Source: Marinoscillum sp. (GTDB lineage Bacteria > Bacteroidota > Bacteroidia > Cytophagales > Cyclobacteriaceae). From it: a stretch of 33,520 nt of DNA. The stretch lies in the NCBI GenBank assembly GCA_024305105.1, contig JAMWZA010000047.1, forward strand, positions 1 to 33,520, given 5' to 3'. Position numbers and translations under genes: made by a program. Positions 1 through 8,090 of this stretch are shown in pieces (positions within the stretch are counted from its first letter, which is position 1; each line of letters starts with the position of its first letter). Under the pieces are notes generated by a model. That model saw only the letters and a program-made list of their open reading frames with translations. It was not told where the DNA came from and did no database searches.

Positions 1-30
1 CATTTAATGAATTAATCATTATTGTAAGAA

Positions 31-366
31 ATGAAAGGAACGAACATAGGAGAGTTTGAAGAAGTGGTTTTATTAACAATAGCTTCTTTAATGACTGAAG
101 CTTACAGTGTCAATATCGTAGATGAGATCAAAGAGGTGACCGGACGAGCTACCAAATTAGGAGTAGTTCATTCGGTATTAAACCGGTTGGAAGACAAAGG
201 GATGATTTCTTCTGATCTGGGTGACCCAACAAAGGAACGAGGCGGCAGAAGAAAACGATTTTACCAGGTCACTCATGCTGGTAAGGTGGCATTAATCAAA
301 TCCAAAGAGCAGCGAGATCGTCTGTGGGGTTCTATTCCGGATGTAGTATTTGATGGCATCAAATGA
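31..366 (+). CDS. PadR family transcriptional regulator
   Basis: A 111-residue winged-helix DNA-binding protein of the PadR family. The N-terminal stretch (residues about 7-80) has the PadR pattern: a first helix with LLTIASL, the LGVVHSVLNRLEDKGMI recognition helix and turn, then a basic wing with GGRRKRFYQVT followed by an HAGK turn. Family members are usually one-component repressors; those next to permeases normally control the transporter. The stop codon overlaps the start of the next gene by 4 bases (ATGA), so the two are translationally coupled and the permease is the probable target. The ATG at 31 fits the usual PadR N-terminus. The inducing signal cannot be told from sequence. Confidence 0.93.
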   Translation: MKGTNIGEFEEVVLLTIASLMTEAYSVNIVDEIKEVTGRATKLGVVHSVLNRLEDKGMISSDLGDPTKERGGRRKRFYQVTHAGKVALIKSKEQRDRLWGSIPDVVFDGIK

Positions 367-3008
367 TGGAGAAAAAGCAGCCCCCAAAATTTTTAGACGA
401 CTTACTCGCGTGGTACTGCAAAGAGGACTTACTCGAAGACCTTCAGGGGGATTTGCATGAATACTATTACAGAAACCTTTCTCGTGGAAAGCGAATGGCA
501 GATCTAATTTACTTCTTGGATGTCATCAAGTTTTTCCGTCTGTATACAACTCGAAAACCAAAATTAATAGGGCAAATGAATTTCTTTAACATGATGGGCA
601 ACTACTTCAAGACGACTACAAGAAGTATGGCTCGCAACAAGCTTTTTTCGTTTATTAATGTCATCGGATTGGCCATTTCCATGTCCATTGGAATCTTGAT
701 GATCAGTTATATCAGTGAACTACTATCATATGATACCTTTCACGAAAAGGGAGATCGGATCTATCGCGTGCTTACAAATTACAAATCTGTGAGCAGCGAG
801 GATGCTTTAGACCTGGCATCTACCAGTATATTCATCGGGAATAAACTGAAGGAAGATTATACGGGGTTTGAAGATCTGGTGATCATGCGGCGTAATCTGA
901 ATGTGGACATTGAGAACGGTGAAAATATAATCAGCGCAAATGGTCTTTGGACGACCGAAGACTTTTTTGATCTGTTTTCTTTCGAGTTACTTTCAGGCAA
1001 TCCAGCCACTTGTTTGACCGAACCCAATTCAATCGTTATTGCTGAATCTGTAGCAAAGAAACTTTTTCCAGATGAGAGTCCCATTGGCAAAGTTGTTCCA
1101 CTTCTTGGGCAAGAACACTATAAGTTGGAGTCTGCGACTATTACCGGAGTAGTGGCTGATCCACCGAAAAACTCGCACATTCAATTCGAATTGTTAGGTT
1201 CATTTAGCACGCTTCAGAATTATGCAGCTTCACTGGATGCTCCTACGACCTTTTTCAATAGCTACAGCAGTATCTGGATGAATTATGTTTACATGTCTCT
1301 TCCTGCAGGACAAAGTCCTGAAGTCGTGCAGAAGCATTTGAATCAGGTGGCTGCTAAAGAAGCTGAGAATCACGATCGATTTGCCATCAAGTTTGAACTG
1401 GAGCCATTAAATGAGATCATGCCGGGAAGAGATCTGTCCAATCAGATAGGTCCATCGATGCAGTGGGAGATGATTTATATTTTTGCAGTACTAACACTCG
1501 TGGTGGTGATCTCCGCATGTTTTAACTACACGAATTTGTCCGTGGCAAAATCACTACGTAGGGCAAAGGAAGTAGGAATTCGAAAAGTGGTAGGGGCTGG
1601 TCGGTCACAGGTATTTGGACAGTTCCTCTTTGAAGCAATATTCATCTCTTTCATAGCGCTGATACTTTCCTTTGGATTGTACCTGATTATCAGGCCAGAG
1701 TTTCTGGAACTCATCAGTGAGGAGGATGTTGCAAACCTTAAGTTTCGGCCAATTCAGGCAATATATTTTGTTTTGTTTGCCTTGATAACGGGTTTTCTGG
1801 CGGGGATTATTCCCTCAATTATCATTTCTAAGTTGAAGCCAATATCGGTTCTTCGAGATGTTACCAGGTTAAAACTGTTTAGTGGAGTGAACCTGCGGAA
1901 GGTATTGCTGGTGGTTCAGTTTGCACTTTCCATTGGCTTTATCATTGCTGCTACTATTTCATATCGTCAATACGAATACTCTCTAAATTTTGATCTTGGG
2001 TTTAAAACAGAGAATGTGTTGAATATTGACATTCAGGGAGATTATGAAGAGGTCTTATATAACAGGCTAAGTGAGCTGCCTGAAGTGTCGAAAATCTCCC
2101 GATCAGGCATGGTGCCGGGTATAGGAGAGGTTTGGGGTGAGACTGCTAAGTATAAAGACCCGTTAGATTCTACGAGTATATTTCTCAATTACATCGATAG
2201 GGATTATGTGAGTATTCATGGTTATGAACTGCTGGCAGGGGAGTCGTTTCCTTATGAAAATAGTGACTCTACCATGCAACTGGCCCTAATCAATGAAAAA
2301 CTGTTGAAACGATTCAACTTTGAAACACCTGAAGCAGCATTGGGAGAGTTTCTTATCATTGATCAGGGAGAGACCAAGCTTCGGGTCATTGGTGTGGTAA
2401 GGGACTTTCATTATTCTAAAATTAGTGATGAGATCCAGCCGGTGGCATTAATTCAGGATCCTGAAAATTACCAGGTTCTCAACTTGAAGCTTGCATCCAG
2501 AGACATGGTCACTACGTTGGGTAAAATTGAGTCCATTTGGAATGAGGTGGATCCAGTCCATCCATTTAATGCCAAATTCTACGATGATCAGATTCAGCGT
2601 GCTTATCAGGAGTATCGAGTGTATTTTCAGATTATTGGCTTTTTGGCCTTTTTAGCTATTTCCATTGCAAGTCTTGGGCTGCTTGGTATGGCAGTCTTTA
2701 CTACAGAGACTCGAATGAAGGAAGTCTCCATTAGAAAAGTGCTTGGTGCTTCTGAAAAGGGATTAATCATCCTATTGTCCAAAGGATTTGTTGTACTTCT
2801 ACTCATATCGGCAGCCATTGCAGTTCCGGTTACCTACTTGCTATTTGATACCATGATTTTGGCGGATATGGTTAACAGGGTCGATTTTGGAATTTTAGAA
2901 TTATCCTTCGGTGTGTTCGTTATTTTTGGTATTGGCTTCTTAACGATCGGGTGGCAAACATTCCGTGCAGCCAGGACCAATCCCGCAGAAATGCTGCGGG
3001 ATGAGTAA
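363..3008 (+). CDS. FtsX/MacB-type ABC transporter permease with N-terminal permease prefix domain
   Basis: An 881-residue inner-membrane permease. Residues about 5-70 are a soluble prefix (PKFLDDLLAWYCKEDLLEDLQGD) of the kind found in Bacteroidota permeases paired with PadR regulators. A first membrane helix follows near residue 95-120, then a large periplasmic MacB-like domain, three helices near 375-490 containing the FtsX signature (RRAKEVGIRKVVGAGRSQV), a second helix/periplasmic module, and a last three-helix FtsX block with the related TRMKEVSIRKVLGASEKG. It is therefore an internally duplicated permease. Such proteins use an ATPase partner to drive extracytoplasmic export or mechanical transmission; no ATPase gene is adjacent here. 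The start ATG sits in the stop of the PadR gene. The substrate is unknown. Confidence 0.93.
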   Translation: MMEKKQPPKFLDDLLAWYCKEDLLEDLQGDLHEYYYRNLSRGKRMADLIYFLDVIKFFRLYTTRKPKLIGQMNFFNMMGNYFKTTTRSMARNKLFSFINVIGLAISMSIGILMISYISELLSYDTFHEKGDRIYRVLTNYKSVSSEDALDLASTSIFIGNKLKEDYTGFEDLVIMRRNLNVDIENGENIISANGLWTTEDFFDLFSFELLSGNPATCLTEPNSIVIAESVAKKLFPDESPIGKVVPLLGQEHYKLESATITGVVADPPKNSHIQFELLGSFSTLQNYAASLDAPTTFFNSYSSIWMNYVYMSLPAGQSPEVVQKHLNQVAAKEAENHDRFAIKFELEPLNEIMPGRDLSNQIGPSMQWEMIYIFAVLTLVVVISACFNYTNLSVAKSLRRAKEVGIRKVVGAGRSQVFGQFLFEAIFISFIALILSFGLYLIIRPEFLELISEEDVANLKFRPIQAIYFVLFALITGFLAGIIPSIIISKLKPISVLRDVTRLKLFSGVNLRKVLLVVQFALSIGFIIAATISYRQYEYSLNFDLGFKTENVLNIDIQGDYEEVLYNRLSELPEVSKISRSGMVPGIGEVWGETAKYKDPLDSTSIFLNYIDRDYVSIHGYELLAGESFPYENSDSTMQLALINEKLLKRFNFETPEAALGEFLIIDQGETKLRVIGVVRDFHYSKISDEIQPVALIQDPENYQVLNLKLASRDMVTTLGKIESIWNEVDPVHPFNAKFYDDQIQRAYQEYRVYFQIIGFLAFLAISIASLGLLGMAVFTTETRMKEVSIRKVLGASEKGLIILLSKGFVVLLLISAAIAVPVTYLLFDTMILADMVNRVDFGILELSFGVFVIFGIGFLTIGWQTFRAARTNPAEMLRDE

Positions 3009-3035
3009 TACTCGTTGATCATTTGATAAAATATT

Positions 3036-3061
3036 AAAATCCGCTTTCTGGCGGGTTTTTT
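3036..3061 (+). terminator. Rho-independent terminator after the PadR-permease operon
   Basis: A CCGC/GCGG stem (3041-3044 with 3051-3054) is extended by a T-G wobble and four A-T pairs, closes a 6-base loop, and runs into a T tract. It starts 28 bases after the permease stop, which places the end of the first operon here. Confidence 0.75.
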
Positions 3062-3108
3062 GTTTCTATCTTTATCCGTCCCGGCTAGGAACCTCATTTC
3101 AATGAATT

Positions 3109-5943
3109 ATGATCAAAGGCTGCCTCAGCATTTTTATGGGTCTCTTCTGTTGTTTTGGTTTTGCTCAAAATCAAGACAGTCTTCTTCGTGTACTGAATCG
3201 TTCTGAAGGAGTTGAACGCATTGAGATTTTACATGAACTAGCCAACTCAAATCAGCGTAGCGAATTAGAAGATGCGTTAGGCTATGCACAGGAAAGCTAC
3301 CAATTAGCTTCCCAGTACGGGGACGATAAGTTAAGCGTAAAATCATTGTATTTGTTATCGCAAATATCTGAGCGTCAGGGGAATTATTCAGATGCCATCG
3401 ACTTTGCAAAGGAGGCGTTAAGTTTAGCTAAAGACCCATACACAATATCAGATATAAACTTTCAGCTAGGACTTACTTATGAGTCAATCTCAGAGCTCAA
3501 AAGCTCTCTTGAATACCACCTTACTTCATTGAATCAGCGTGAAAAATTGATGGACTCTGAGCGAATTTCTCACTCACTCAATTCGCTTGCATTTGTTTAC
3601 CGAGGGATGAGGCAGTTTGAAAAAGCGATCAAGATACTCGAAGAAATGAGAGTTTTGTGTCGTGAAAATGAAGATAAAATGTGCTCTGCAAGGTCTACAT
3701 TTAATATAGGACTCATGGTGATGGAAATGGATCGTCATGCTGATGCCATTCCCATTTTTAAAGAAGCAATGAATGGATTAAGTGAAACTGATAATCTAAA
3801 TCAATTTGCTCGATATTATAATAATCTGGCTAATTGCTTTGAGAAGTTGCTACATGTCAATGCTGATTACTATGATAGCGCATTGTATTATGCCAACAAG
3901 AGTTTGAAGATAAAGTATGAAGTAGGTGATGTGAGAGGTATCGCCAATACCCACAATACCCTGGCGGCTACTTATGAACGAAACAGTGATTATCAAAACT
4001 CAGCATATCATGCGAAAATAGCCTGGAAATTAGCGGATAGCTTAGGCGTCTTACCAATAAAGAGAAACGCACTTTCTTACCTCATTACAGCTGAGATTAA
4101 ACTAGGTGCAATTGAGCATGTGAATGACCACTTTGAGGAATACATTGACGTGGTGGAAGAACTAGGGGATCAGGTAAACGCCAGAAACCTTTCTGAAATG
4201 ACCACCAAGTTTGAAACCGAAAAAAAGATTGCAGAAAACACGCTATTAAAGAGTGAGGCTAGAGAACAACAACTGATCAATACTTTTTTGCTCATTGGAG
4301 GAGTTATTTTATTTGCGATTGTCTTACTGCTCTTTTACCTGTATGTTTTGAAGCGGCGTACCAATCGACAGTTGAAGAAAGATAAATTGTTGATCCAAGA
4401 GCAATCAGAAAAGTTATCCGAGTTGAATGAACTCAAAACCAACTTCTTTGCCAATATCAGTCATGAATTGCGGACACCGCTTACGCTTATTCAAGGAAAT
4501 GCAGATGCGATATTGCGATTGGACAAGCTGCCTGCTCTGGCAGTAGAGCCTACGAAAAAGATCAAGCGCAATGTGAAGCAAATGACAGTGCTGGTCAATG
4601 ATTTGCTTGATTTATCAAAACTAGAGTTGAAAAAAAATGCGGTGAATATGAAGCCGATATACATCGATCGCATGGTGGGAAGAGTGGTTGCGTCTTTCTC
4701 CTCATTGGCTGAAAGTAAACTGATCGAACTGACCTATCATTCCGATATTTCAGAAATGCTGGCAGCTGAGGTGGACGAATCTCAATTTGAAAAAGTCTTG
4801 AATAATTTGATTTACAATTCCTTCAAGTTTATCCGAATGGAAGGGAGAGTAGAGGTCTATACTATGAGTAATGAGAAGTCGGTGATTATTCAGGTCTGTG
4901 ACAATGGTGAAGGGATTCCGGAAAAGGATCTGCCCTATGTGTTTGATCGGTTTTATCAGGCTGTTTCCGATGAGACCAATAAAGGTTCAGGGCTGGGTTT
5001 AGCCATTTCCAAAGAACTGGTAGAACAAATGAATGGAACCATCACTGCTACCAATCAAAGTGATGGAGGTGCAAAGCTGGAGGTGGTATTACCTATTTCT
5101 AACCTGGTGCCATCGGTGAAAGATGAACTGGTTGGTGATAAGGAAGTGCTCTCAGGGCTGGATAAGAATCAGGCTTTTGATGTTTTGAAGATTCCTACGA
5201 ATTCATCTGTTATGGTTGTAGAAGACAATAAGCTGTTGCAACAATACTTGCAGGACACCTTACAGGATCATTTCGAGTTGAGTTTTGCAGAAAATGGTCA
5301 AGAGGCACTCGATCAACTTCCAAAAGTAAAGCCTGATTTAATTCTCACGGATGTGATGATGCCTGTAATGAATGGCTGGGAGTTTATCAGCAAACTAAGA
5401 GCCGATCCGGCCATGTCTAAAATTCCGGTAATTGTTTTGACTGCAGTGGCAGAAGGGTCTGACAGACTCAAGGGGCTAAGATTGGGAGTAGATGATTACA
5501 TCATCAAGCCTTTTGAAGTCGAGGAATTACTCATTCGGATAACCAATATTATTGGCAATCTGCGAGAGCGGATCAAATGGGCAAGGGAGTTTGAAGACGA
5601 TGAGAATAAACCAGATTTGACCCAGGAGCATTCGATGGTTATACAAATTCGAGATTATGTAAGGGATCACATTGCCAATAAACAGCTTAACGTAACTCAG
5701 GTAGCTTTACATCTCGGGATGAGTGAGCGTCAGCTCTATCGGAAATGTGCCGAATCTGTAGGCTTGAGCCCTTCCAAATTGATTAATGAAATAAGATTGC
5801 AACATGCCCGTGAACTGCTTGTCAGTAAGAACTTTGATAAACTCGCACAGATTTCTCAGGAAGTTGGTTTCGAGTCTGCAGCATATTTTTCTAAACTTTA
5901 TCATGAAAGGTTTGGGAAAAAACCAACTGATTATTTCTCTTAG
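3109..5943 (+). CDS. TPR-containing hybrid histidine kinase / response regulator with AraC-type output domain
   Basis: A 944-residue one-protein two-component system. In order: signal peptide (1-19, ending GFAQ), a helical tetratricopeptide-repeat sensor (about 30-370), a membrane helix (about 390-412), a coiled linker, HisKA with the phosphoacceptor His452 in ANISHELRTPL, HATPase_c with DNGEGIPE and GSGLGLAISKEL (near 627), a receiver domain with acceptor Asp748 in ILTDVMMP, and a C-terminal AraC-type helix-turn-helix (about 845-944, with SERQLYRKC and the GFESAAYFSKLYHERFGKKP ending). The sensor lies on the periplasmic side by topology; phosphorelay would control DNA binding by the same polypeptide. 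It resembles the 8091-10847 protein in every domain. Targets and ligand are unknown. Confidence 0.94.
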   Translation: MIKGCLSIFMGLFCCFGFAQNQDSLLRVLNRSEGVERIEILHELANSNQRSELEDALGYAQESYQLASQYGDDKLSVKSLYLLSQISERQGNYSDAIDFAKEALSLAKDPYTISDINFQLGLTYESISELKSSLEYHLTSLNQREKLMDSERISHSLNSLAFVYRGMRQFEKAIKILEEMRVLCRENEDKMCSARSTFNIGLMVMEMDRHADAIPIFKEAMNGLSETDNLNQFARYYNNLANCFEKLLHVNADYYDSALYYANKSLKIKYEVGDVRGIANTHNTLAATYERNSDYQNSAYHAKIAWKLADSLGVLPIKRNALSYLITAEIKLGAIEHVNDHFEEYIDVVEELGDQVNARNLSEMTTKFETEKKIAENTLLKSEAREQQLINTFLLIGGVILFAIVLLLFYLYVLKRRTNRQLKKDKLLIQEQSEKLSELNELKTNFFANISHELRTPLTLIQGNADAILRLDKLPALAVEPTKKIKRNVKQMTVLVNDLLDLSKLELKKNAVNMKPIYIDRMVGRVVASFSSLAESKLIELTYHSDISEMLAAEVDESQFEKVLNNLIYNSFKFIRMEGRVEVYTMSNEKSVIIQVCDNGEGIPEKDLPYVFDRFYQAVSDETNKGSGLGLAISKELVEQMNGTITATNQSDGGAKLEVVLPISNLVPSVKDELVGDKEVLSGLDKNQAFDVLKIPTNSSVMVVEDNKLLQQYLQDTLQDHFELSFAENGQEALDQLPKVKPDLILTDVMMPVMNGWEFISKLRADPAMSKIPVIVLTAVAEGSDRLKGLRLGVDDYIIKPFEVEELLIRITNIIGNLRERIKWAREFEDDENKPDLTQEHSMVIQIRDYVRDHIANKQLNVTQVALHLGMSERQLYRKCAESVGLSPSKLINEIRLQHARELLVSKNFDKLAQISQEVGFESAAYFSKLYHERFGKKPTDYFS

Positions 5944-5963
5944 TAGCGAATTAGCGAAAGCGT

Positions 5964-7097
5964 ATGATTGCTCCGGCGGATAGAACTAAGCAGATTTCCG
6001 AATATTACTTTTCTAAAAAATTGCGAGAGATTAGCAGACTTCAAAAAGAAGGAAAGCCGATCATCAATCTCGGTATCGGTAGCCCTGATCAATCACCGGA
6101 TGAGCAAGTGATTCAAATACTCAAACAGGGAGCTGATGATCCAAATGCTCACGGGTATCAATCGTACCAGGGACTACCAGCACTCCGGGATGCCATCAAG
6201 TCTTTTTATCAGAGAAAATACCACAAAGATATAAGTACTTTGGAGGTATTGCCGCTAATGGGTTCCAAAGAAGGCATAACGCATGTTTCTCTAGCCTATT
6301 TAAATGCGGGGGATGAGGTACTCATTCCTGAACTTGGATACCCCACGTACACTTCGGTCACTAAAATGGTAGGAGCCAAACCTGTGTACTATCCATTGGT
6401 AGACGCCACCTGGGAGCCAGATTGGGATGAGCTTTCAAAACTGGACACTTCCAGAGTGAAGTTGATATGGCTCAATTATCCACACATGCCAACAGGTGTA
6501 AAAGCTAGTGTGGCGCAACTGGAACGGTTCGTAGCATTCGCTAAAGAACGAAGTATATTGATTTGTTATGATAATCCGTACAGCTTCCTTGGTAACGATC
6601 AGCCGCTGAGTATATTTAATGTAGAAGGAGCACTGGAGATCGCTTTGGAGTTAAGCTCCGTTTCAAAAACCTTTAACATGGCCGGCTGGCGACTCGGTTG
6701 GGTCGCCGGAAATGAGCAGCTGGTCCAGCCGGTTCTGCAGATCATGAGCAACATGAGTTCTGGAATGTTTCGACCAATTCAGGAAGCTGCGATTGCCGCG
6801 CTTCAGCTGGGAGATGAATGGTATGGCAAATTGAATGAGGTCTATACCAAAAGAAGGAAGATAGGTCAACGTATTTTCGATTTGCTTGGATGCGTGTATG
6901 ATCCAAATCAGGCTGGTATGTTTATCTGGGCCAAATCCCCGAGTAGAGGAGAAGAGCTCTCAGATAAGCTTCTGAATGATTATGATGTATTTATAGCTCC
7001 CGGGTTCATCTTTGGAGAGAAGGGGTATGGTTATGTACGAATGTCCTTATGTGCGCCGGAAAGTAAATTAGAAGAGGTCCTAAATCGAATCAAATGA
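5964..7097 (+). CDS. PLP-dependent class I/II aminotransferase, probably aromatic amino acid biosynthesis
   Basis: A 377-residue fold-type I aminotransferase. Visible motifs: LGIGSPDQSP near the N-terminus, HGYQSYQGLPALR, the GSKEGITH phosphate-contact loop, PGYP-like ELGYPTYTS, the DNPYSF segment with the aspartate that binds the PLP ring nitrogen, the Schiff-base Lys235 in SSVSKTFNMAGWRLGW, and a C-terminal YVRMS arginine. The strand that usually reads NYPNNPTG reads NYPHMPTG here. The stop overlaps the start of prephenate dehydrogenase by 4 bases, so transamination of 4-hydroxyphenylpyruvate/phenylpyruvate is the best guess. Related Bacteroidota genes are often annotated as LL-diaminopimelate or aspartate aminotransferase, so substrate is open. 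It starts 20 bases after the kinase stop. Confidence 0.9.
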   Translation: MIAPADRTKQISEYYFSKKLREISRLQKEGKPIINLGIGSPDQSPDEQVIQILKQGADDPNAHGYQSYQGLPALRDAIKSFYQRKYHKDISTLEVLPLMGSKEGITHVSLAYLNAGDEVLIPELGYPTYTSVTKMVGAKPVYYPLVDATWEPDWDELSKLDTSRVKLIWLNYPHMPTGVKASVAQLERFVAFAKERSILICYDNPYSFLGNDQPLSIFNVEGALEIALELSSVSKTFNMAGWRLGWVAGNEQLVQPVLQIMSNMSSGMFRPIQEAAIAALQLGDEWYGKLNEVYTKRRKIGQRIFDLLGCVYDPNQAGMFIWAKSPSRGEELSDKLLNDYDVFIAPGFIFGEKGYGYVRMSLCAPESKLEEVLNRIK

Positions 7098-7939
7098 AAG
7101 TTCTGTTTGTAGGTACGGGTTTAATCGGGGGTAGTTTTTCTCTGGCTATGCAAAAGCATGGATTGCTTACCGAAGCGGGAGGATACAGTCGAAAGATGAG
7201 TAATTTGGATCGATCCAAAGAACTAGGAATCATTTCAGTAGCTTTTGATAATCTGGAAGAGGGTGTTAAGTGGGCAGATTGGATTATTCTATCGATACCT
7301 GTGGATGTGATAGATCGCATGTTGCCGGGCATTCTAGACATCATTCGCGAGGAGCAAGTGATCATTGATTTTGGATCTACCAAGGGTAAGATATGTGCCT
7401 CGGTGAGAAATCATGAGGCTCGCGCACGATTCATAGCAGCCCATCCAATAGCTGGTACGGAGTATAGTGGCCCTGATGCGGCATTTCCAGACTTGTTCAC
7501 GGAGAAGTTGATGATTGTGTGTGAAGAAGCACAAACAAACCAGGCCGCATTGAAACAATTTGAGCAGGTCTGTAAAACCCTGCAGATGAATGTGGAACAA
7601 ATGGGAGCGGAAGCACATGATCGACATTTGGCTTACATATCGCATCTCAGCCACATCACATCCTATGCCTTAAGCAATGCCGTACTTCAAAAGGAAAAAG
7701 ACGGGCATGTCCTCCTTGATCTTGCAGGATCCGGTTTTGAATCTACTGTAAGACTTGCGAAAAGCTCACCAGAAATGTGGGGACCTATTTTTATGGAAAA
7801 CAAACAGATGGTGCTGGAGGCATTGGATTCATTTCTTGATTATTCCACGCAGTTTAGGGAACTTCTAAATGCAGATGATCAAGAAGGTATTCTCCAGTTT
7901 TTGGAGGAGGGTCGTAAAATCAAAAGAGTCATTAAATAG
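7094..7939 (+). CDS. tyrA: Prephenate dehydrogenase (tyrosine biosynthesis)
   Basis: A 281-residue cytosolic NAD(P)-dependent enzyme converting prephenate to 4-hydroxyphenylpyruvate. The Rossmann fingerprint VGTGLIGGSF is at residues 6-15, followed by IDFGSTKG and the diagnostic HPIAGTEYSGP active-site segment; SHLSHITSYAL belongs to the helical C-terminal dimerisation domain. Length is normal for a monofunctional TyrA without chorismate mutase or ACT domain. It overlaps the aminotransferase by ATGA, giving two consecutive steps of tyrosine synthesis in one operon. No DAHP synthase or prephenate dehydratase gene is adjacent, unlike many Bacteroidota aromatic clusters. Confidence 0.93.
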   Translation: MKVLFVGTGLIGGSFSLAMQKHGLLTEAGGYSRKMSNLDRSKELGIISVAFDNLEEGVKWADWIILSIPVDVIDRMLPGILDIIREEQVIIDFGSTKGKICASVRNHEARARFIAAHPIAGTEYSGPDAAFPDLFTEKLMIVCEEAQTNQAALKQFEQVCKTLQMNVEQMGAEAHDRHLAYISHLSHITSYALSNAVLQKEKDGHVLLDLAGSGFESTVRLAKSSPEMWGPIFMENKQMVLEALDSFLDYSTQFRELLNADDQEGILQFLEEGRKIKRVIK

Positions 7940-7973
7940 CTTCAAACTGTTTGAATTCTACTCATTAGCAATT

Positions 7974-7993
7974 GGATTCTAAGCATAGAATCC
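7974..7993. repeat. Perfect 8-4-8 inverted repeat in the tyrA-kinase gap
   Basis: GGATTCTA, four bases, TAGAATCC, with no mismatch. It lies 35 bases after tyrA and about 100 bases before the second kinase start. No T tract follows on either strand, so a canonical intrinsic terminator is doubtful; an operator or transcript-end hairpin is possible. The rest of the 150-base gap shows no clear TAnnTTTG promoter. Confidence 0.5.
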
Positions 7994-8090
7994 TACCCTA
8001 AATCTGGTATTTATTGAATTTTATTAGGATTTGGAGTGGTGTTTTGTGACTTCATACGTTATTTTACTTATTCACCGCAACCCTCACCGT

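Noticed and set aside
8031-8090. Upstream extension of the second kinase (20 extra codons)
   Set aside because: It would bury the signal peptide behind a soluble segment; the ATG at 8091 starts exactly at a normal signal peptide.
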